A stretch of 64,000 nucleotides of DNA from Ailurus styani (Eukaryota > Chordata > Mammalia > Carnivora > Ailuridae), in the NCBI GenBank assembly GCA_002007465.1, contig LNAC01000744.1:395408-459407 (forward strand), in the 5' to 3' direction. The position numbers and the translations under genes are program-made. Shown in pieces: positions 1-11,439 of this stretch; the first letter of the stretch is position 1, and each line of letters begins with the position of its first letter. Under the pieces are notes generated by a model, which saw nothing but the letters and a program-made list of their open reading frames with translations, searched no databases and had not been told where the DNA came from.

Positions 1-780
1 GAGAAACAGTCTAGCAGTTCCTCAAAAGGTTAGACATTTACCATATGACATAGCATTCCTCTTTTAGATATATACCCAAGAAAATGAAAACTTATGCCCC
101 CCCCAAAATGTGTACACAAATGTTCACAGCAGTGTATTAGCCAAAAAGGGCAGAAAACCCAAATGGCCATCAGGTAATAAGTAGATAAATGTGGGGTGCC
201 TGGCTGGCTCAGTCAGTTAAGCAAGCAATTCTTGATCCCGGGGTCGTGAGCTTGAGTCCCACGTGAGGCAAAGAGATTACTTTAAATAAACAAACAAATA
301 AATATTTTTTTTTCAAATGTTTTAAAACCATTTTTTTAAAAGAATGGGTATAACCCTTCTTTTAGAAAAATAAAATATGAAAAAATAAGTAGTAACTACA
401 ACATGGTATAACTACATAATGGAATATTATTCAGCAATAAAATAAAACGAGATACTACTACATGCTATAACATGGATGAATCTTAAAAATACTAAGTAAA
501 ATGAGCCAGTCGCAACAGATCACATATTACATTTATACAAAACGTCCACGACAGGTGGATCACTAAAGATAGGACACAGCTGAGTCTCAGGCTGGAGGTG
601 GAACATGGGGAAATGAGAGTGACGGAGAAAGGGTATGGTGTGGTGTTCTTTTTTGGGAAAAATGCTCTAAAACTGTGATGATAGCTGCCCGACTCTGCTT
701 ATCCCCTAAAAACCACTGAATCGAGCACGTTAGGTGAACTGTGTATGGTATATGATCTCAACAAATCTGTTATTTAAAAA
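1..780 (+). repeat. Old L1 (L1M-type) 3' end, split by a SINE
   Basis: The text around 420-560 has the standard L1M 3'-end wording (atggaatattattcagcaat, then acatggatgaatctt and a catttataca motif), and 1-180 carries the matching piece just upstream. A CAN-SINE at 193-305 separates them. The element reads in the plus direction, antisense to ITPR1, and ends in an A-rich stretch near 770-800. Family assignment is from memory of the consensus. Confidence 0.75.
193..305 (+). repeat. CAN-SINE (tRNA-derived), short and diverged
   Basis: It begins ggggtgcctggctggctcag, the tRNA-derived SINE head, followed by a diverged B-box region and a short tail of caaa/aaat units. It lacks the CT-rich body of younger copies. 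It is inserted in the L1 spanning 1-780. Confidence 0.85.
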
Positions 781-1275
781 AAACAAAAAACAAAAAACAA
801 TCTAAATTAGGAGTTCCAACCCTGGAGAATACAAAGCTGTGCACATACTTGAGATTTTCTAGAGAAACATCTCTAGCTTTCCCCAGATTCTCAAGGAATT
901 AACAACTCAGCAGAGTTTAAGGGCCAAGTAACCCTTTAACTGGATGGCAATGGAAGGCCTCCTTGTAATGTGAAATCTCTTCTACACGGACACCATCCTC
1001 CGTTCATCCCTCCGACAGCACAAGAGAAGCTTCTCTGCTACTCCTGAGAGCACCCACACTGCACTTAACAGTTTCACCGACAGGCTGAACAGGGAGAGAT
1101 GGCAATGACATACACGAATAACGAAACACAAAGTGATACTCAGTGAGAGGAGCCATGAGATGCCAATGAGATTGCCGCCAACCAATGCTGTGCTGAAGAA
1201 TGAGAATTGCCCCCAACGACCCTGTCTTCAATGTCTAAGATTTGGGGCTCTGCAAAGGGACTGGCTGATGTGTGA

Positions 1276-1462
1276 TGAGTTGCTTAAACTCTCTGAGCTT
1301 CAGTGTCGATCTAGAGGAGGGGGCAAATAGTAACATCTAGCTCATGGTGGGGGTTGGGGGGATAGGTTTGTAAAGATGAAATTATGTGACACAAATAAAA
1401 GTACTTATCATTGAACACGGCATGTAGTCGGCATTCAATAAATGTAAGCCATTCTTAATAAT
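1276..1462 (+). repeat. MIR SINE
   Basis: MIR wording in the sense orientation: tgcttaaactctctgagctt, a central purine-rich part, then gtagtcggcattcaataaat and a ttcttaataat end. It is diverged, as expected of this ancient mammalian SINE. Confidence 0.65.
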
Positions 1463-1972
1463 ATTGCTGCTGATTTCGGTGTTAAGCATGAGTTCTCAAC
1501 CCACTTAGAGTCCAGTTATTCCTCCACCAAAATGCATTCTTATGCAACCAAACCAAGAGTCAAATTTAACAAAATAACCAAAGAACGTTGGTCTGACTTC
1601 TCAATACTCTGCTACATACTCAATGAACTGCAAATATTCCATTTTCCAGAATTTCTTTACAATTGTTTTTCCAGTTGACTAGCAGACCTCTCATGTTTGG
1701 GAATGAGGACATGAGTAGAGGAAACCAGAAATATGAAGCTATTTGGGCTTATGATTTGACTTGTTTACCTAAATAAAGCACTTCTTATCCAACTCCTGAG
1801 AACTTAAAATTAATGAGTCATTAAAAAACCAGCGGCCATTCCAATGGGCAACCAGAAAGAATCCTTTACAAAAGCTTCAAGAAAGGCAATGATGATTTAG
1901 ATTCCAAGAAGCCCAGCCAGGCCACATACACCAGCTCTGACTCACTCGGGATAAGCCATTTTAGAATCATAC

Positions 1973-2127
1973 CTTGGAACAAGACTATCACCTCCACGGA
2001 GAGTGGTGGGGTCTAGCTCAAAAATGGAGGAGATGTCATTGCCTTCGGGCACAGAAACCAGGGAGTACACCATCTTTTCTTGGGCATTTCGTAACCTGCT
2101 TCGAGAGGCGTCCTGATCAGGGTCCAC
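1973..2127 (-). CDS. ITPR1: ITPR1 exon, residues 333-383 and first two bases of codon 384
   Basis: On the minus strand the acceptor ...CAG precedes GTGGACCC and the donor is AAG|GTATGA. The 155-bp exon reads 51 codons, [10 protein letters not shown] through GGDSLVP, plus AG, so it enters in phase 0 and leaves two bases into the codon for residue 384 (Arg). It belongs to the beta-trefoil half of the IP3-binding core: it holds the end of the last MIR-type repeat region and the strands leading to the armadillo half. Its first four residues, VDPD, repeat the first four of the S1 cassette exon upstream. There is no stop or frameshift, and the residues agree with the ITPR1 protein as I recall it. 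Confidence 0.96.
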
Positions 2128-5100
2128 CTGAGGAGGAAAAGTCATCAAGTCATGGATTCTGCACACCAGACCTTCCCTCATTACAATCACTGTACAGTCC
2201 ACAGGAACAGGGAAGAAACAATAGTGAACATCAGCAGTTGGCAGGAAAAGCACCACAGTTTCAGAGCAGTCATGAAAGATGACAGTTGGCCACCCACGCC
2301 AAGAATATTTACACTCTACCTCCTTGTGTTGCAAAAAAATGTTTAAACAATGCAGGGTTACAGTAACAGATGTCCATGGAAAGAGTGCTATATAGGTGAT
2401 GAAGAAGTCCGTATGGCTACATCCGTCTGCAGTAGTCGGAAGAGAAAAGAAACACTTTGAGAAAAACTCATCCTGTGGATTTGGTTATGGGTCACTGTGT
2501 TAATCTACAGTTAAATGGTCTAGCAATAATATGATACATCTACTTCCCAGGAGAAAAAGTAAAATAAAATAAGCCTGAATCCAAGTGTTCGTAAGCAGAG
2601 ATCCCAGTGTGGCCAAGAAAAATATTTGAAAAGTCAGACTAGCCTGAAAAAAATGTTCGTAATTAATCAAGGAGCACTGCCGATGACAATTCAGGGAAAA
2701 GGGGCCTCTTGCTATGTAAGGGATTTGGCGGAGGCTGCAGAAAATCTCTGACAGTTAAGACTAATGAACAATGACGAAAGCTTTCCTGAGAAACTATAAA
2801 AACACATTCTAGGCTCCAGAGCCCATCTGCCTGAGTGGATTTAGGCAGCACGCTTAGACTGTCACGTCCTTGCATAGGCTTTGCAAGGTGTCTCCCAGCA
2901 CTGTGACTCTACCTGGGATTATTTTTAATTTTCAACGTCCTTGCAAGCAGACAACATCTACTTGCATCAACTGGGAAAATCACATTTTCTTTGTCACTAA
3001 CTTGCTTTGCCTGGGCTGAGGCACTGACTCTTTTCCAAGTGGGGAATGGATAGAAGGAAATCAAGTTTAACACAAAGGAGAGAGGATGAGAGAATTATAT
3101 TCCAGAGCCTGACACCTAAGATTGCAGGCAATAGTCTGCTCTAGCTCATCAGCAGCCCCAGCTTTTGTTTGAGAAAAGGAAAAAAGGGAGTGGAGGGTGG
3201 GCAGGGGGAGGGCGATGGAGGGAAGGAGAGGGAGGAAGGGACAAAGAAAGAAAATACAAATGCTTCTTTTCATACTCAAAAGCTCTGTGTCTTCCTCGCT
3301 ATGCCCTCTCCTCTAACACCTTGTAGCACTACCTAAACAAACCCACAACTCGTGGTTGTATCTACCTTCAAGTATGAATCCAGTGGAGAGCACCAAGTAC
3401 CCCAGTTCCAGAAAAAGCTCTGTCCTCTTCTAACTACTCTGACCCGCAACAGTCCTCCACACACCACTTTCAAAATAAACCCTGACCTGATTCTGGCCTG
3501 AGACACACAGCTCGGCTACAGGCTGGCGGTTCCATTTCAGACCTGCCGGAACACTGAAGAAGAATTAAAATTGCACGGAGTGCCTGTATCTAGACCTGGG
3601 ACTGCACGACAGCAGCTGCACGTTCTTTGTGTGCAGTCGGCGTTTGCCACCTAGTGGGAGGAAAGGCGCATACACAGGCTGCAAGGCGAGAGCCAGCCTG
3701 GGGTTGTCCTTCCTCTCCCTCTGGTGTCAAGCATGCGGCTCATGGGTGCTGCTAAATTGAGAACAAGCTCAACAAGCTAAGTAAGATTCCAGGCAAAGAT
3801 TCCTACAAGCACTGGATGCCAGTCTCGGGGACATACGTGACCCACGAGCAGAACAAAGTTTCCTCTCCCAAACTTACCCAACTGCAGCTTTTCTGCTCAA
3901 GTTTCCTGGCCGACAAGAGGGTAAAGGGTGTAAGACTCTCCCAACACTAACACCTTCCCCAGAGAGGCAGAAGCTGGGCTGCTGGGCTCATGGGTGCAGG
4001 GTGAGACCCCCAACCCCTCTTCCACATGAAGAACCACCACCCAAGCAACAGCCAAACCGGCCGGAGCAATGCGATCTGGATCTGCACCCACGCCTGCTGG
4101 CACATTCCACCACCAGGGCTTGGAGAAGCATGAGAAAATAGAAAGATGACTGAACTCTTATTGAGCCGAGACAGGTGACAAGTTAGGACCACGCTCTGGT
4201 TCCTCAACAAACATTATCAAATCTCCTCTAACTCCTTTCATGTGGCTGCTATGCAGCCCAGATGAACTCAGGGATGTAAAGGCACAAAAATGCTACTGAT
4301 CTTGTGCAACTTACACAAATGCAACTTGCTGAGCACTTCCTGTGGGGCACATCTTAGGCACCACACCTCACTTGGTCCTTACAACAAGCAGATCTGCCAC
4401 TTTTACAGAGGAGGGAAGTGAGGGCCAGAGAGGGGAATGCAGCTCATTCAGTCACACAGCTCATGCAAGAGGAGGGTCTGCTATTTAAACCCAGGTCTGC
4501 CTCTCTTCCCTGCCCTGGTTTGGATCACTACGTTCCTCGTCCTGCACTACAAATGCCAGACCTCCCGGTGCCCATTGACAGGCCAGGAGAGCAGCCCCAT
4601 TCCTCACAGAGCTCAAGGCTCAAGTGGGCATCAACTCTCACTGGCAGAAGCCACAGGTCTCCTTCTGAGTCATCTCAGAGAGGATAATTACTGTGTCACA
4701 GCCCAGATGGCCACGCTAATACCATTAGACACAAGTCCCACAAGGTCTCTCAAAGTAAAGAAGGTGCAGCAACAAGAACTGCCTTATGAAAAATGGTGCC
4801 CCACCAGTCCAAGCCCCTGAAGACCAGCCATGTGAACACTACGCTTCAATGTTGGGCAAAGACTTCCCTGCACGTTGGCAATAAGTCGACCAGGTCAGTG
4901 CTCTCAACCTGTCAGGCAATGAGGCAGCTTTCAAAATGAGCTCCGGAAGTAAGGGTGAGGAAGATAAAAGGAAGGACCCTCTGCTGTTCCCTCAAGAATT
5001 GGGAAAGACGTGATCTCCTGCAGCAAGCCCAGGAACTCATGACATGAAGCCCTCAGCTAGCACTCCTCTTCCTTCCAAAGCCAACATTCTATCCAAACGT

Positions 5101-6019
5101 AACTACAAGGTTCATCCTTTGGACTTTCCAAACACAGCTGCATTCTGTATTATCTCCACCCCAAACCCCTTTGTTCATGGATCCACTTTAAAACCTGTGA
5201 GTTCTTCCAAAATTTTACGATCCCCCCAAGCAAATAAGCTCAATACCACCTACCATATTCACCAGAGATGATCACATGAACACACAACATCAGAGTAGCA
5301 ACTATTTGCATTTTTTTAAAATCCTAGACCAAAAGGAAGCACTGTACAAGAGAAGTGCTTTATTGATAGCCATCATTTCCATATAATACAACCACTGCCC
5401 TCTTTAACCCATAGTTGTGGACAATTCAACCCCCAAGTGCCTCCAAATCAGCATTAATCAGTCATACGGCTTCTAAAAAAAGGATTCTGTTGGTATTAAA
5501 TTCCAAACCACGTTATAAAGTCTACTTCTGAGTTTGCAGAAAGCAAGGACAGATGGTTAGACAAGTGAGTGTCTCATCAGATGTCAGGAGCACCATGCCT
5601 CATGTATTACCTCCATTATCTAAATGACACTATCCATCTCACACACTAATTCCCTGAAAAAATCTGGGTAAGTCATAGATTGAGGTCAACAGCAATTGGA
5701 TATTCATTCTTAAGGGGCCATCTCTGTCTCTTACCTAGGGGTATTCCAAGAGATAGCATCAACTTCTACAACTTAAAGGTGGAAACCCCTTGATTAAGCA
5801 CACAGAAAGAGCATCATCACTGACAGTCCTGGACCAATCAGAACACAGGGAGATATGACTGCCCTCAAGGGAAGCATAGAACAAGACCCTCTTTTAAGGC
5901 ATCCTAAGGTTTCCTCTTCCCCATCACTCAATGATGAATGGCGGTTCTTAAGTGGGGTTCCAGATCATTTGGCCTCACCCTACCAGATGGAGACAAGAAG
6001 TTCTCTTGCTCATACTTAC
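2128..6019 (-). other. ITPR1: ITPR1 intron between the S1 cassette and residue 333 exon (3,892 bp)
   Basis: The donor is GTAAGT (next to 6020) and the acceptor is CAG (next to 2127). I see one likely MIR at 4325-4503. Around 3175-3240 there is a purine-rich, GGA-type stretch on the plus strand, a long pyrimidine run in the pre-mRNA. The rest looks like unique intron sequence with no exon-like frame matching ITPR1. Confidence 0.85.
4325..4503 (-). repeat. MIR SINE
   Basis: Complement of the MIR consensus: tgagcacttcctgtggggca, then ttttacagaggaggg, a cagagagggg part, cacacagctcatg and aacccaggtctg. The order of these blocks is that of an antisense MIR on the plus strand. Confidence 0.75.
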
Positions 6020-6064
6020 TGAGGGCTGAAACTCCAGGCATTCTTCCTCAAAGTCAGGGTCTAC
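6020..6064 (-). CDS. ITPR1: ITPR1 alternatively spliced cassette exon S1, residues 318-332
   Basis: This 45-bp exon reads exactly VDPDFEEECLEFQPS (15 codons, phase 0 at both ends), the known S1 (SI) insert of ITPR1. Established knowledge: S1 is included or skipped depending on tissue, and its skipping removes 15 residues from the IP3-binding core without changing frame. In the sequence, the acceptor is TTCTTTTTCATCAG with a possible branch site (CCTAAT) shortly upstream, and the donor is TCA|GTAAGT, which is strong at the intron side but has A rather than G at the last exon base. It is by far the smallest exon here, acid-rich (FEEE), and too short to appear as an open frame by itself. Both splice sites look intact, so inclusion is possible in this species. 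Confidence 0.96.
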
Positions 6065-7514
6065 CTGATGAAAAAGAATCATTAGGAAATTAAAACATCC
6101 ATTGATTTCTCCAGGACTCGGCCCCACTTGCAGGAGACTTCAAGGCCTGTGAACATCTCTGAACAGCTAAAAACTTGTCCCTTCCCTCTGTTCATGAGAC
6201 CAGCATGCCACAAGAACACATATCACATGAGTACAACACACAGGGAATGATCTACCAGTCACCAAAAGACAGCTCTCAAGTGTCGACAGGAGAACACAAT
6301 GAATTCACTAGCAAAGCAACAGTTACAACCCTGAGATAAATAAAAGATCAGTATCCAGTCACTGATAATCCTGCTTAGTTTTAGTCAGAAATAAAAGATT
6401 TGCGGCCTCCAGCAAGACTTACACTCACTTTAGAACATAACAAATAATGCAACCACCATTGATCTTTGGCAAACCATGGAATCAACGTTTCTCACAGCTG
6501 GCTAACTGGGTCCATAATTCCTTATGGCTTCATTTTAAATTTCAACTTAGTCTTGACTTTTGGTTCGTAAGAATTTTGAAACCATCACTTCTTACAAGTA
6601 CCAGGCATCCCTGGGACAGGGGCGCTCAGTACATTTAAATTTGGTCTTCTTTAGGGCCAGCTGCAGAAGCAATACTGGACCCCACACATCACCTTGAAAA
6701 ATCTCTGAGCCATCCCACAGTGGAACTGTACAATGGGAGGTATCTTTTGATGTATGACTAGAATCTGATATGAATATGTATTGTACACCTTCCAGCAGAT
6801 CAGAGTAAAACTCAGCATTTGTCACACAGTGTGATGGCTCCTTAATTTAACACAAAAATTAAAAAGTAAATTCCTCCTGTCCTTCAGTACTAAATCTTGC
6901 CCTTCCTCAAAAACCCTTTACAGACATTTAAGGTAAAGTTAATTTCCTTGATTTTTGGCATTCCTGCAAGTAAAGATAAGACCCTGTCTATTCCACTAGT
7001 GCTCGGAGAAACAGGTACTTGATAAAGTTGTCTAATTCTTTATGTGTCTTAATGCTTCCAGCTTTACACACCACGTTTCACTACAGCTGAGTCTTGGACA
7101 TTCATGTTAAGAGCAGGGCGCGCAGATAAGACGTGGGGAGAGCAAAACGCAAGAGCAAAAATTTCTATAATCCTAAATCCCAGATAAGCATTTTTTTTAA
7201 ATCTACTCTCTTAGCAACTCTAAAACATACAATATAATTAACTAGTCATTGTGCTATACATTACATTCCCATGAGAATATTATTTTCTAACATATTTTCT
7301 CCCCACATCTTGATCAAATCCCTGTGAAGTACTAAAATGTGTTAATCATCTTTACCTTTTCTCGTCTATAAGCAGGGAAATGAGGCAGGCAGAAACAGAA
7401 AAGCAGAAGGAAAAGCAAGGTGACTGAGCATCTAACTACCCAATGGCCACAGGCAAATGAAAATAAAGGAACGTGTCAGCCTTGAAAGAGAAAGATACAG
7501 AGGCTACTACTTAC
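6065..7514 (-). other. ITPR1: ITPR1 intron upstream of S1 (1,450 bp)
   Basis: The donor is GAG|GTAAGT next to 7515 and the acceptor is CATCAG next to 6064. I see no clear interspersed repeat. It is the short partner of the two introns flanking the S1 cassette, and elements controlling S1 choice could lie here, but none can be named from sequence alone. Confidence 0.85.
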
Positions 7515-7610
7515 CTCTGCTGCTAAGTAATGCCCTGTAGCAAGATGTTTGAAACGGAAGAGGCTGTTCCAATATCCTGCTCCACCCCGACACGGGTCAT
7601 GTTGGACGAC
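7515..7610 (-). CDS. ITPR1: ITPR1 exon, residues 286-317
   Basis: Minus-strand acceptor TTGTAG|GTC and donor GAG|GTAAGT bound 96 bp, 32 codons in phase 0 at both ends: [10 protein letters not shown] through HYLAAE. The [13 protein letters not shown] segment is the typical MIR-repeat wording of IP3 and ryanodine receptors. It builds part of the beta-trefoil of the IP3-binding core. The exon joins directly to S1 (AAE-VDPDFEEE) or, when S1 is skipped, to the 1973-2127 exon ([11 protein letters not shown]). It is intact, with no difference from ITPR1 that I can see. Confidence 0.97.
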
Positions 7611-7677
7611 CTACAAGGGGAGGAATGATTAACAGGAATGAAAAAATGTCAACCCATATTAAGACAACACTGAGACT

Positions 7678-7701
7678 TCACTCCTGAGAGTTCAGGAGTG
7701 A
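7678..7701 (-). other. Perfect 10-bp hairpin upstream of the residue 286 acceptor
   Basis: TCACTCCTGA is followed, after four bases, by its exact reverse complement TCAGGAGTGA. On the pre-mRNA the hairpin ends 67 bases before the first base of the 7515-7610 exon, just above the usual branch-point zone. Confidence 0.6.
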
Positions 7702-9032
7702 TATTTACTAGCTGAAAAAAATTAGTATCTTCCAACGAAGACATTGTAAGTATCATACATAATGTCAGAACTCAGACATATGGAAGTATGATTTTTCTCC
7801 AAAGAAGAAATAGTCTCCCATATGAAATGGTTCCAGTAAAAAGCTGAATGGCTTTCAGATTATTTGCTTTAATCATAGTAAGTAGAAGGTAAGATTCTAC
7901 AATGCATCCATTAAAGCCATGACAAATAAAAAGAAATTTCAGAGGAAACTGAAAGCATTCTAAACTCATACTCACGTACTGAAACACATAGATAAGCCAG
8001 CACTCTGAAACTTGAAACTCACAGAGCCTGGGCCAATTTACCATAAAAATACATGTAACTTCAGCTTCTGGTCATGATGGAATAACTGGCACTGGTAGTT
8101 GGTGTCGTGAACAATTAAACACTGCACAAAACACACAAACTTGCTATAGACAACTAGAAAACTGGATAAAATGCAGGAAACAACTGTGTTCAGATGTTAG
8201 ACAACACGCAGTACACAATTGTGATCTCTGAGAAAAGGGCAACAAAGTGATCTTCATGATTATTCCAGCTTTCTGTCTTAAGGTCCTCTCTGGATGGTAA
8301 CATTGCGAAGAAGAATCCAAGCAGAAGACACTAGTCTGAGTTAAGGAGATACATCAGAATTTAGGGAGACTAAAGTGGCTGCAATTTATGGGGGCAGAAT
8401 ACAGAGCTACCCAGAGAAAAAGCTCCAGACATCTACACAGGAGCCTCGAGTTTTTGGTGGAATAACAAAGTTGCATATGTGTAAGGTGAGACCACACAAG
8501 GCCAAATGAAGAATGATAGGAAAGCTGTGAGCTCAACATTCTCATTGCTCATTTGGGGCTGGGAGATGTTATGAGAGATTCCATGGAACACCTCAGGCAT
8601 TCAGTAAAAATGTCAGAAGGGTTACACCTCAGTAATGGAGCCAAGCCAGCCCTAAAAAAAGAAAAAAGACTATAATACACTAGACTTAGCAAAGCTTTAA
8701 AATAAGCCTCCAAAGCTTCAAACTTATACACAAGTAACTTTACTGTCTAACAAAACAAAACTCAAATCTCTTTAAAGGCAGGCAACAGAATACAGACACT
8801 CCACAAAGTAGCACCACAATGTTCAGCATATAATCATGAAGCACTGGACAGATGAGAATCAGGAAAATGTGACCCATAAACTCAGTGACCTGTCAGACAA
8901 TATCAAATGATCCAGCATTTCTGTGTGGGTTGGTGGGGGCAGGAAACATATTTGAGAAAGAATGAACCCAAATTAAACCACTTTGATACATACATACAGA
9001 TTCAAGAAACTCAATGAACTCAAAGCAGGATA

Positions 9033-9064
9033 AACACACACACACATACACACCTACACACACC
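9033..9064. repeat. Imperfect (CA)n microsatellite
   Basis: A short run of CA units broken by TA and CTA, within the old L1. Confidence 0.8.
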
Positions 9065-9119
9065 CACCAAGGCTCATTATAATGAGATTAATGTAAATCA
9101 GAAATAAAAAGAAAAATCT

Positions 9120-9405
9120 TAAATGTAGCCAGGAATAGCATTAAGAGAAGGAAGGGAAAAATGAGGGGGGGGAATCAGAGGGGAGACGAACCATGAGACA
9201 CTATGGACTCTGGGAAGCAAACTGAGGGTTTTAGAGGGGAGGAGGTGGGGCAATGGGTGAGCCCAGTGATGCGTATTAAGGAGGGCATGGATTCCATGGA
9301 ACACTAGGTGTTACACACAAACAATGAATCAAAGAACACTACATCAAAAACTAATGATGCACTGTATAGTGACTAACATAACATAATAACATAAAAAATA
9401 TTTCT
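9120..9405 (+). repeat. Carnivore L1 3' end, 5'-truncated, nested in the older L1
   Basis: It contains the carnivore L1 3'-UTR wording: ccatgagacactatggactc, tgggaagcaaactgagggtt, a gggaggaggtggggcaatgg part and a tail of ataacataa units. The flanks of the older element resume after it (aatctt before, tttcttaaaaa after), which is the look of a nested retrotransposition. Confidence 0.8.
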
Positions 9406-9586
9406 TAAAAAAAGCAGCCAGGAAAAAAAAAAAGACACTATATACAGAGAACAAAGGTACGAAACCACTGAATTCACCTCAGAAANTAATAACATAAAAA
9501 ATATTTTTTAAAAAAAGCAGCCAGAAAAAAAAAAGACACTATATACAGAGAACAAAGGTACGAAACCACTGAATTCACCTCAGAAA
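9384..9586. repeat. ~100-bp direct duplication joined by a single N
   Basis: Positions 9384-9485 and 9487-9586 are almost identical; they differ by one substitution and by A-run length. Base 9486 is N. Both copies start taataacataaaaaatattt and end cacctcagaaa. The unknown base at the exact junction points to an assembly join rather than to a biological duplication. Confidence 0.9.
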
Positions 9587-11439
9587 CAATGCACACAAGA
9601 TGACAATGGAAGTACAGAAAGAAAAAAACTGTCTACCTAGAATTCTGTCTCCAACGAAAATAGCCTTCATAAACAAAGGCCATGTGAAGAAACTGGAACC
9701 TTAATTCATCACAGGTGGGAGCATCAACTAGTACAATCTGGCAGTTCCTCAAAAAGTTAAAGACATATTACCCACAACTGCACAACTGCACCCCTAAGAG
9801 AACTGAAACACCTATAGCCTCACAAAAACTTGGTACGTGAATGTTCACAGAAGCATTATTCAGAAGAGCGCAGAAGTACAAACAATCCGAATGCCATCAA
9901 GTAAGAAAATATGGTATATCCATACAATGGAATATTATCTGGCAATAAAAAGGAATGAAGTACTGATACACATGGCAATATGAACTTTGAAAACACTCTA
10001 AAAGAAGTGAAAGTAGTCAGATACAAAGGATCACATACTGTATTATACCATTTATAGGGAATGTCCAGCACAGATAACTCTACAGAGATAAGAAACAGTG
10101 ATTACCAGAAGGGGAGTGGTTTGAGGAGAAATAAGGTGTGATCACTATGGATACAGGGCTCCTCTTGGAGTAATGAATAAGTTCTAAAATTCATTGTGGT
10201 GATGGTGGCCAAACTCTATAGACTGAAATCAAACCATTAAATTGTATACTTTAAATGCAGGAGCTGTGGCTCAATGAAGCTATTTAAAAAAAAAAAGATT
10301 TTTAAAATGAAGGTGAAATATATTTCCTCATTTTCAAATGAGAGCAAGAGAATTGGTCACGAACAGGCCTACTGTACAAGACATGTTATACATGGTATTG
10401 GCTTCCTTTATTTTGAAGGAGCATTTACGATTCCAGAATCTGCAAGAAACAGATTTAAAAAGGAGAGACACTCAATGTTTTCCTGGGATATGCAGGGAAA
10501 AACTGGCAGGAAACAATTTTTCAAGGAGTAAGAATTAGACAGGTATTTCTTTCTCAGAAGAAAAAAGAGAAAGAGAGAGAGATGCTCTGAAGTGGACTTC
10601 TGAGTTAAGTATCTGAAGTTTTAGAAGTCCAGACCTCGAACACCCTCCACACAAACTTGTAATCTTTTTTTTTTTTTTTTGAGAAAGCAGAGGATCTTGG
10701 AAAAGACCACAATCCCTTTCCCCCTCTTTATTTTTTTTTCACTTTGAATTTTTTAAATTTTTGTGTTATGTTAGTCACTATAAAATGCATCATTAGTTTT
10801 TGGTGCAGGGTGCCAAGGTACATTGTTTATGTTTACTTGTGATCTTTAACTCATTTGAATGAGGTGAATAAGACATGGTACCTGCTTGTAAATGTATTCA
10901 AGTCAGCCTCAGTGACTTCTGCAGGCTTTGGACTTTTTTTCTGGTGGGGAGGTTATGACAACATGTTAAAGCAAGATGCAAAAATGTCTGTCAAGTGATG
11001 TCAACTGTGCAAAAATAACCTGCTCGCAGAACAAACAGCTCCATGGAAATGGGTACATTAAGTTATTAATTATTAAGTTAATGAAACAATGGTTTACTTC
11101 TTCCTTGTTTCCTGTATTTTCAGTTTTTCTTTAGTTTCTAGTTACTATTTTAAATTCACTTGAGAAGAAGATTTTGGGTTTTGGTTTGTTTTTTGTTTTG
11201 TTTTGGCAATCACACATGAAAAGTGGTTCTGAAAGACCGTTTTGAACATATAAAATGCTGTGCTGAGTACAATGGTGACATCAGTGAACAATGACAAAGG
11301 TCTAGATCACAAGGGGTTTCTAATTGAACAGAATTGACAGTGTCTCTACAAAGGCACTAACTAAAAAACTCTCAACGAGTGCTATGGGTGTGGGGAGAAG
11401 GAGAAAAAGAATAAGGAGAAGGTAGAAATTGAAAACTTT

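Larger units (their letters stand above)
1..1972 (-). other. ITPR1: ITPR1 intron downstream of the residue 333-384 exon (partial)
   Basis: This is the 5' part of the next intron in the direction of transcription; its 3' end is outside the window. It starts with donor GTATGA just left of 1973. Positions 1-780 are an old L1 3' end split by a CAN-SINE, and 1276-1462 resembles a MIR. I see no match here to the following ITPR1 coding sequence (NSYVRLRHLC onward). About 790-1270 and 1470-1970 look like unremarkable unique sequence. Confidence 0.8.
8050..10290 (+). repeat. HAL1/L1M-type element, interrupted
   Basis: Positions ~8050-9119 read as the 5' and ORF1-like half of an old L1/HAL1. Around 9588-9680 (gaaagaaaaaaactgtctac, tagaattctgtctccaacga) the wording is the typical ORF1 3' part, and 9870-10260 is an L1M 3' end (caatggaatattatctggca, acactctaaaagaagtgaaa). 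It lies antisense to ITPR1. The reading frames are broken. Interrupted at about 9120-9405 by a younger L1 end. Confidence 0.7.

Noticed and set aside
10660..10745. Poly-T runs as a possible processed-pseudogene or SINE tail
   Set aside because: No flanking retrocopy body or target-site duplication could be identified on either side.
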